Of a DNA stretch of 9,554 nucleotides, positions 6,648 through 9,554 are shown piece after piece. The translations under genes were made by a program, and so were the position numbers. Positions within the stretch are counted from its first letter, which is position 1. Every line of letters begins with the position of its first letter. The stretch comes from Bacteroidia bacterium. Lineage in GTDB: Bacteria; Bacteroidota; Bacteroidia; Bacteroidales; CAJPTX01. A model generated the notes under the pieces. It searched no databases and was not told the DNA's origin. It worked only from the letters and a program-made list of their open reading frames with translations. The stretch spans positions 1 through 9,554 of the forward strand of contig CAJPTS010000049.1 of the NCBI GenBank assembly GCA_905373625.1, in the 5' to 3' direction.

Positions 6648-7361
6648 ATGCTAACAGATTTAGTAGATAAAATTGCCGATCCTGCGATACCGCTCTTAAC
6701 CATGTTCCTGCGGCTATTATTGAGCATAGTATTGGGGTTATTTATTGGGATAGAACGCGAAATGCACCGCCAACCAGCGGGGATGCGAACGCACATCCTT
6801 ATATGTATCGGCGCAACCCTTGTTACCATTGCTTCGCTGTACTTACCTCTTTCCACGTCAGGGGTAGGCTTGTCTGCCGACTCGGCACGTATCACTGCGC
6901 AGATCGTCAGCGGGATTGGCTTTTTAGGTGCGGGAGCTATTATAAAGTTCGGGGCTACTGTACGAGGTATTACCACGGCTGCCACCATTTGGGTTACCGC
7001 CGCGATTGGTATTACAATAGGCTTAGGACTTTTTTATTTCTCCGTATTAGCTACAATTTTTGTTCTTGTTGTATTGGTCGGATTTGAGTCCTTTGAGCAG
7101 CGCCTATTCTCTACAGAGTTTTTCAAGGCGCTGGAGGTTGAATTTGATCCGAGTGCTCTCCGCGTGGTAGAGATACGCGAGCTCCTCATGTCACACCATA
7201 TTCGCGTTCGTACGGTCGATATGCAAGTTACAAATGGCGGTAGGGCAGTTGCCATTTTTCATGTTCGGATATCTGAGCGCATACAACCCGATGCTTTGCT
7301 TGCCGAGATTTTAGCGCTCGCCTCTGTACGAGAAGCTAAACTGAATCAAGAGTATCGGTAG
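6648..7361 (+). CDS. MgtC/SapB family inner-membrane protein
   Basis: A 237-residue integral membrane protein. The MgtC N-terminal domain has about five membrane segments (roughly residues 14-36, 47-68, 82-100, 106-125 and 126-146). Family motifs are GLFIGIERE (30-38), GMRTHILICIGATLV (45-59), DSARITAQIVSGIGFLGAGAI (78-98) and VRGITTAATIWVTAAIG (105-121). A soluble C-terminal domain (about 158-237) resembles the ACT-like tail of longer MgtC homologues. MgtC proteins are tied to magnesium limitation and to inhibition of F-type ATP synthase in Salmonella; whether this homologue acts that way is unknown. The conserved arginine/acid signature ERE (36-38) and D78 are present. A GTG at 6645 precedes the ATG by one codon; the ATG is preferred. 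It follows the PafA-like gene by 66 bases on the same strand and could be co-transcribed. No magnesium riboswitch-like structure is evident in that gap. Confidence 0.93.
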   Translation: MLTDLVDKIADPAIPLLTMFLRLLLSIVLGLFIGIEREMHRQPAGMRTHILICIGATLVTIASLYLPLSTSGVGLSADSARITAQIVSGIGFLGAGAIIKFGATVRGITTAATIWVTAAIGITIGLGLFYFSVLATIFVLVVLVGFESFEQRLFSTEFFKALEVEFDPSALRVVEIRELLMSHHIRVRTVDMQVTNGGRAVAIFHVRISERIQPDALLAEILALASVREAKLNQEYR

Positions 7362-7456
7362 TTACCTAGGTATAGGAGCGTAGGGGAGTAGCACTTAAAT
7401 TTCGCAAGTGTAATGCCGATAGCTGGCTGGTTGATGGATGCGAAAGGCGTGCAAGT
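7362..7456. other. Convergent intergenic gap without clear terminator
   Basis: The gap separates the stop codons of the convergent MgtC-like and DUF3109 genes. It holds a 10-base perfect palindrome, TACCTAGGTA (7363-7372), and a weak 5-bp inverted repeat CACTT/AAGTG (7392-7396 and 7406-7410). Neither is followed by a T tract on either strand. I do not see a convincing bidirectional terminator here. Confidence 0.5.
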
Positions 7457-8041
7457 TTATCGGATCAATTTACCAACTTCGACCAGCTCATTGTAAAAAG
7501 CTTCGCCAAAGGCACGAATTAACGGTGCGCGCAAGAATTCGTAAACACGGATGCCCTCTTGACGCCCTCTGCGACGCGCTGGAAGGCATATATCCCAGAC
7601 ATCGTAACGCAGGAGTGTAAAAGTCCCTGTTTGTTTGGTACGAATGGGATACAAGCTACAAGAAATGGGTTTAAGGGGCGATGTTAATTTCCCCTCGCGT
7701 TGCGCCAGTTCTATACCACACCAATAACACCCTCCGCGTTCTACCGAGAAGGCGCAGGCTTTTCCCTCTACAAGCGTAGTCACCCAGTCACCATCCGTAT
7801 CGCGGTAGCAGATCCCCTCGCGTTGTAGGAGTGAATAATATTCGGGGCTGAGAATCGGTTGTAAAACTGGCAGTGCTTCGTCTAAAGCCGTGATCTCTTC
7901 GGCAGTAACAGGAGCACCGCTTGCCCCCTCATAGCAGCAAGCGCCGTGGCAGACCGCTAGATCGCAAGCAAAGTACTCTGTTAAAATACGTCGGTCGATA
8001 ATCTTGTCGCTTAGTTGTACAAGGCTACAGCAATTACTCAT
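7457..8041 (-). CDS. DUF3109 family cysteine-rich protein
   Basis: A 194-residue cytoplasmic protein of the DUF3109 family, a group with conserved cysteines probably binding a metal or iron-sulfur cluster; the biochemical role is unknown. The N-terminal motif is C26-x4-C31-x3-C35-C36 (CDLAVCHGACC), followed by EGASGAPVT. Further conserved cysteines are C96 (EGKACAF), C108 (YWCGIE), C128 (KPISCSLYPIR) and C152 (WDICLPA), so the full family set is present. The start codon is set by the overlap with gpmI: the shared bases ATGAGTAA contain the ATG of this gene and the TAA of gpmI, implying translational coupling. The extra cysteines at 4 and 5 are not part of the family motif as I know it. The gene ends 95 bases from the stop codon of the convergent MgtC-like gene. 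Confidence 0.92.
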   Translation of the reverse strand: MSNCCSLVQLSDKIIDRRILTEYFACDLAVCHGACCYEGASGAPVTAEEITALDEALPVLQPILSPEYYSLLQREGICYRDTDGDWVTTLVEGKACAFSVERGGCYWCGIELAQREGKLTSPLKPISCSLYPIRTKQTGTFTLLRYDVWDICLPARRRGRQEGIRVYEFLRAPLIRAFGEAFYNELVEVGKLIR

Positions 8042-9554
8042 AGCAAAGCGCTGTCCCCGTCATCTCTGCGGGTTGTTCTATTCCCATCATTTTTAGCAAA
8101 GTGGGAGCTACGTCGGCTAAGCGACCCGCATTTACGTGTTTGAAACGATCACTCACCACAATAATCGGAACAGGATTCAGAGAGTGCGCCGTATTGGGAG
8201 TACCGTCTGCATTTACGGCAAAATCAGCATTTCCATGATCGGCTATGATTACCAATTCGTACCCCAGCTCGCGGAGATGCGAAACTATAAGCCCTACACA
8301 AGCATCCACCGTACGAACTGCCTCTTGTATGGCGGTATAAACGCCCGTGTGACCTACCATGTCTCCGTTCGCAAAGTTGAGGCAGATAAAGTCGGGCTGC
8401 TGAGCATCTACGTCACTCAGTAGTTTGTCTGTAACCTCCAGTGCGCTCATGCGCGGTTGTAGGTCATACGTTGCTACTTTGGGCGACGGAACTAATACTC
8501 GGTGCTCACCTGTAAATGGTTCTTCGCGTCCACCAGAGAAGAAGAAGGTTACGTGTGCATACTTCTCGGTCTCAGCAATACGTAATTGCGTGCAGCCAGC
8601 CTGTGCGACCACTTCGCCCATCGTATTGTGTAAGTTCTCCTTGTCGTAGGCTACGTGAATTCCCTTAAATGTCTCCTCATAGCGGGTCATTGTACCGTAG
8701 TGGAGGGGAAGTGTATGCATTCCCGCCTCGGGCATATCTTTTTGTGTAAGGACGATGGTGAGCTCGCGTAGACGGTCTGTACGATAATTGAAGCAGAACA
8801 CCACGTCGCCTTCCTGAATACGCCCAATGGGTTTTCCCGCTGCGTCGGTTTTGACGATAGGTTTTATAAATTCGTCTGTAACGCCCGCTTCATAGGATGC
8901 GTGTATGCTTTTTAATATATCGGCCGTAAACGCGCCATTTGCCGCTAATAGTAGGTCGTACGCTTCTTTGATACGCTCCCAGCGTTTATCGCGATCCATG
9001 GCGTAATAACGCCCGATTACGCTAACAATCTCTGCGCTAGTACCATTTATATGGTTTTGTAGGCTTGTCAAAAAGCCTAAGCCACTTTTTGGGTCTGTAT
9101 CCCGACCATCTGTAAATGCATGAATATAGACACGCGGGAGTCCCGCTTTTTGTGTCATATCGCAAAGTTTATACAAGTGTTTATCTAATGAATGAACGCC
9201 TCCATCTGAGACCAAGCCTAAAAAGTGTAGAGCTTTGTTGTTCTCTTTAGCGTAGGAGATCATTTCATTTAGTACGGGGTTTGCTTCTATTGCACCCGAC
9301 GCGATCTCGCGGTTTATGCGTAGGAGATCCTGATATACAACGCGCCCTGCTCCGATATTGAGATGCCCGACCTCCGAGTTCCCCATTTGTCCGTCTGGTA
9401 GTCCTACATCTTCGCCGCTGGTGCGGAGTTGAGAGACTGCATAATGCTTACGTAAAGCGTCGATTTGCGGAGTAAAGGTAGAGGCTATCGCATCAGAATG
9501 GCTGCCATTACCATCGCCCCAGCCATCCAGAATCATCAACATAACTTTTTGTAC
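8034..9554 (-). CDS. gpmI: 2,3-bisphosphoglycerate-independent phosphoglycerate mutase, 5' end off window
   Basis: Interconverts 3- and 2-phosphoglycerate in glycolysis and gluconeogenesis using two Mn ions and a phosphoserine intermediate; cytoplasmic. The first ATG in the window (9542) gives 502 residues, MLMILDGWG onward. The frame stays open to base 9554 (VQKV before that Met). By family comparison the metal Asp usually near residue 12 is here D6 and the phosphorylated Ser usually near 62 is here S56 (GQMGNSEVGH), so the true start is probably one or two codons beyond the window edge. Other key blocks are HAFTDGRDTDP, the arginine-rich NYRTDRLRE, NFANGDMVGHTGVYTAI (metal D and H), ADHGNAD (metal D and H) and TAHSLNPVPII (metal H). 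All catalytic residues appear intact. It overlaps the downstream DUF3109 gene by 8 bases. This is the long, cofactor-independent enzyme, not the dPGM family. Confidence 0.97.
   Translation of the reverse strand, partial: VQKVMLMILDGWGDGNGSHSDAIASTFTPQIDALRKHYAVSQLRTSGEDVGLPDGQMGNSEVGHLNIGAGRVVYQDLLRINREIASGAIEANPVLNEMISYAKENNKALHFLGLVSDGGVHSLDKHLYKLCDMTQKAGLPRVYIHAFTDGRDTDPKSGLGFLTSLQNHINGTSAEIVSVIGRYYAMDRDKRWERIKEAYDLLLAANGAFTADILKSIHASYEAGVTDEFIKPIVKTDAAGKPIGRIQEGDVVFCFNYRTDRLRELTIVLTQKDMPEAGMHTLPLHYGTMTRYEETFKGIHVAYDKENLHNTMGEVVAQAGCTQLRIAETEKYAHVTFFFSGGREEPFTGEHRVLVPSPKVATYDLQPRMSALEVTDKLLSDVDAQQPDFICLNFANGDMVGHTGVYTAIQEAVRTVDACVGLIVSHLRELGYELVIIADHGNADFAVNADGTPNTAHSLNPVPIIVVSDRFKHVNAGRLADVAPTLLKMMGIEQPAEMTGTALCYE

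Noticed and set aside
6617..6988. Minus-strand 123-codon frame opposite the MgtC-like gene
   Set aside because: The plus strand encodes clear MgtC motifs over the same bases; the antisense product shows nothing recognisable.
7392..7410. CACTT/AAGTG inverted repeat as a terminator for the convergent genes
   Set aside because: The stem is only 5 bp with a 9-base loop and no T tract on either strand.
7416..7463. CCGATA/TATCGG inverted repeat
   Set aside because: Six bases with a 36-base gap is expected by chance.
7438..7620. Plus-strand 60-codon frame near the convergent gap
   Set aside because: It overlaps the conserved 3' part of the DUF3109 gene and has no recognisable features of its own.
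1..9554. Both window ends are GTAC (1-4 and 9551-9554)
   Set aside because: A four-base coincidence; both ends interrupt genes (atpG, gpmI) and there is no sign of a repeat or circular junction.
1..9554. CRISPR arrays, tRNA/rRNA genes, insertion sequences, long direct repeats
   Set aside because: None was seen on reading both strands; the few gaps are all shorter than about 130 bases.

Overview
The window looks like a chromosomal segment from the phylum Bacteroidota, most likely order Bacteroidales and possibly a Porphyromonas-like organism. The order-level placement is inference. It rests on three things: the ATP synthase gamma subunit has the Bacteroidales-type variants SNSSLCGGYNAN and EHGARMTAMSQATDNA; a DUF2027-Smr protein of a type I know from Bacteroidetes is present; and one promoter matches the Bacteroidetes consensus TTTG-N19-TAnnTTTG closely. 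Most genes have mid-range base composition, but the gene at 846-2576 is visibly A+T-richer.

Layout. (1) 1-744 (+): 3' part of atpG, followed by a strong intrinsic terminator (792-822) that ends the atp operon. (2) 846-2576 (+): a single large DUF262-DUF1524 protein of the GmrSD/SspE/BrxU-like nuclease group. It is a candidate anti-phage gene sitting alone between housekeeping genes. (3) 2610-3785 (+): a Bacteroidetes-type promoter and a DUF2027-Smr protein. (4) 3890-5008 (+): the ATPase ychF, whose last conserved ~10 residues are missing and replaced by an unrelated tail. (5) About 4929-6581 (+): a PafA-like member of the alkaline phosphatase superfamily whose signal peptide is encoded inside the ychF 3' end in another frame. 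In my alignment it has lost the nucleophile and essentially every metal ligand, so it appears to be a secreted or periplasmic pseudoenzyme. (6) 6648-7361 (+): an MgtC/SapB-family membrane protein. (7) 7457-9554 (-): a DUF3109 cysteine-rich protein and gpmI, which overlap by 8 bases and converge on the plus-strand genes. gpmI is open at the right edge of the window.

How the genes relate. atpG and gpmI are core energy metabolism. ychF and the Smr protein are linked to translation or nucleic-acid quality control. The pseudo-phosphatase and the MgtC-like protein are envelope proteins of unknown role. I see no operon logic that joins all of them. The points most worth a second look are the degenerate PafA-like protein with an intact reading frame, the abnormal ychF C-terminus fused by overlap to that gene, and the isolated DUF262-DUF1524 nuclease candidate. 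No tRNA, rRNA, CRISPR array, insertion sequence or long repeat was seen.
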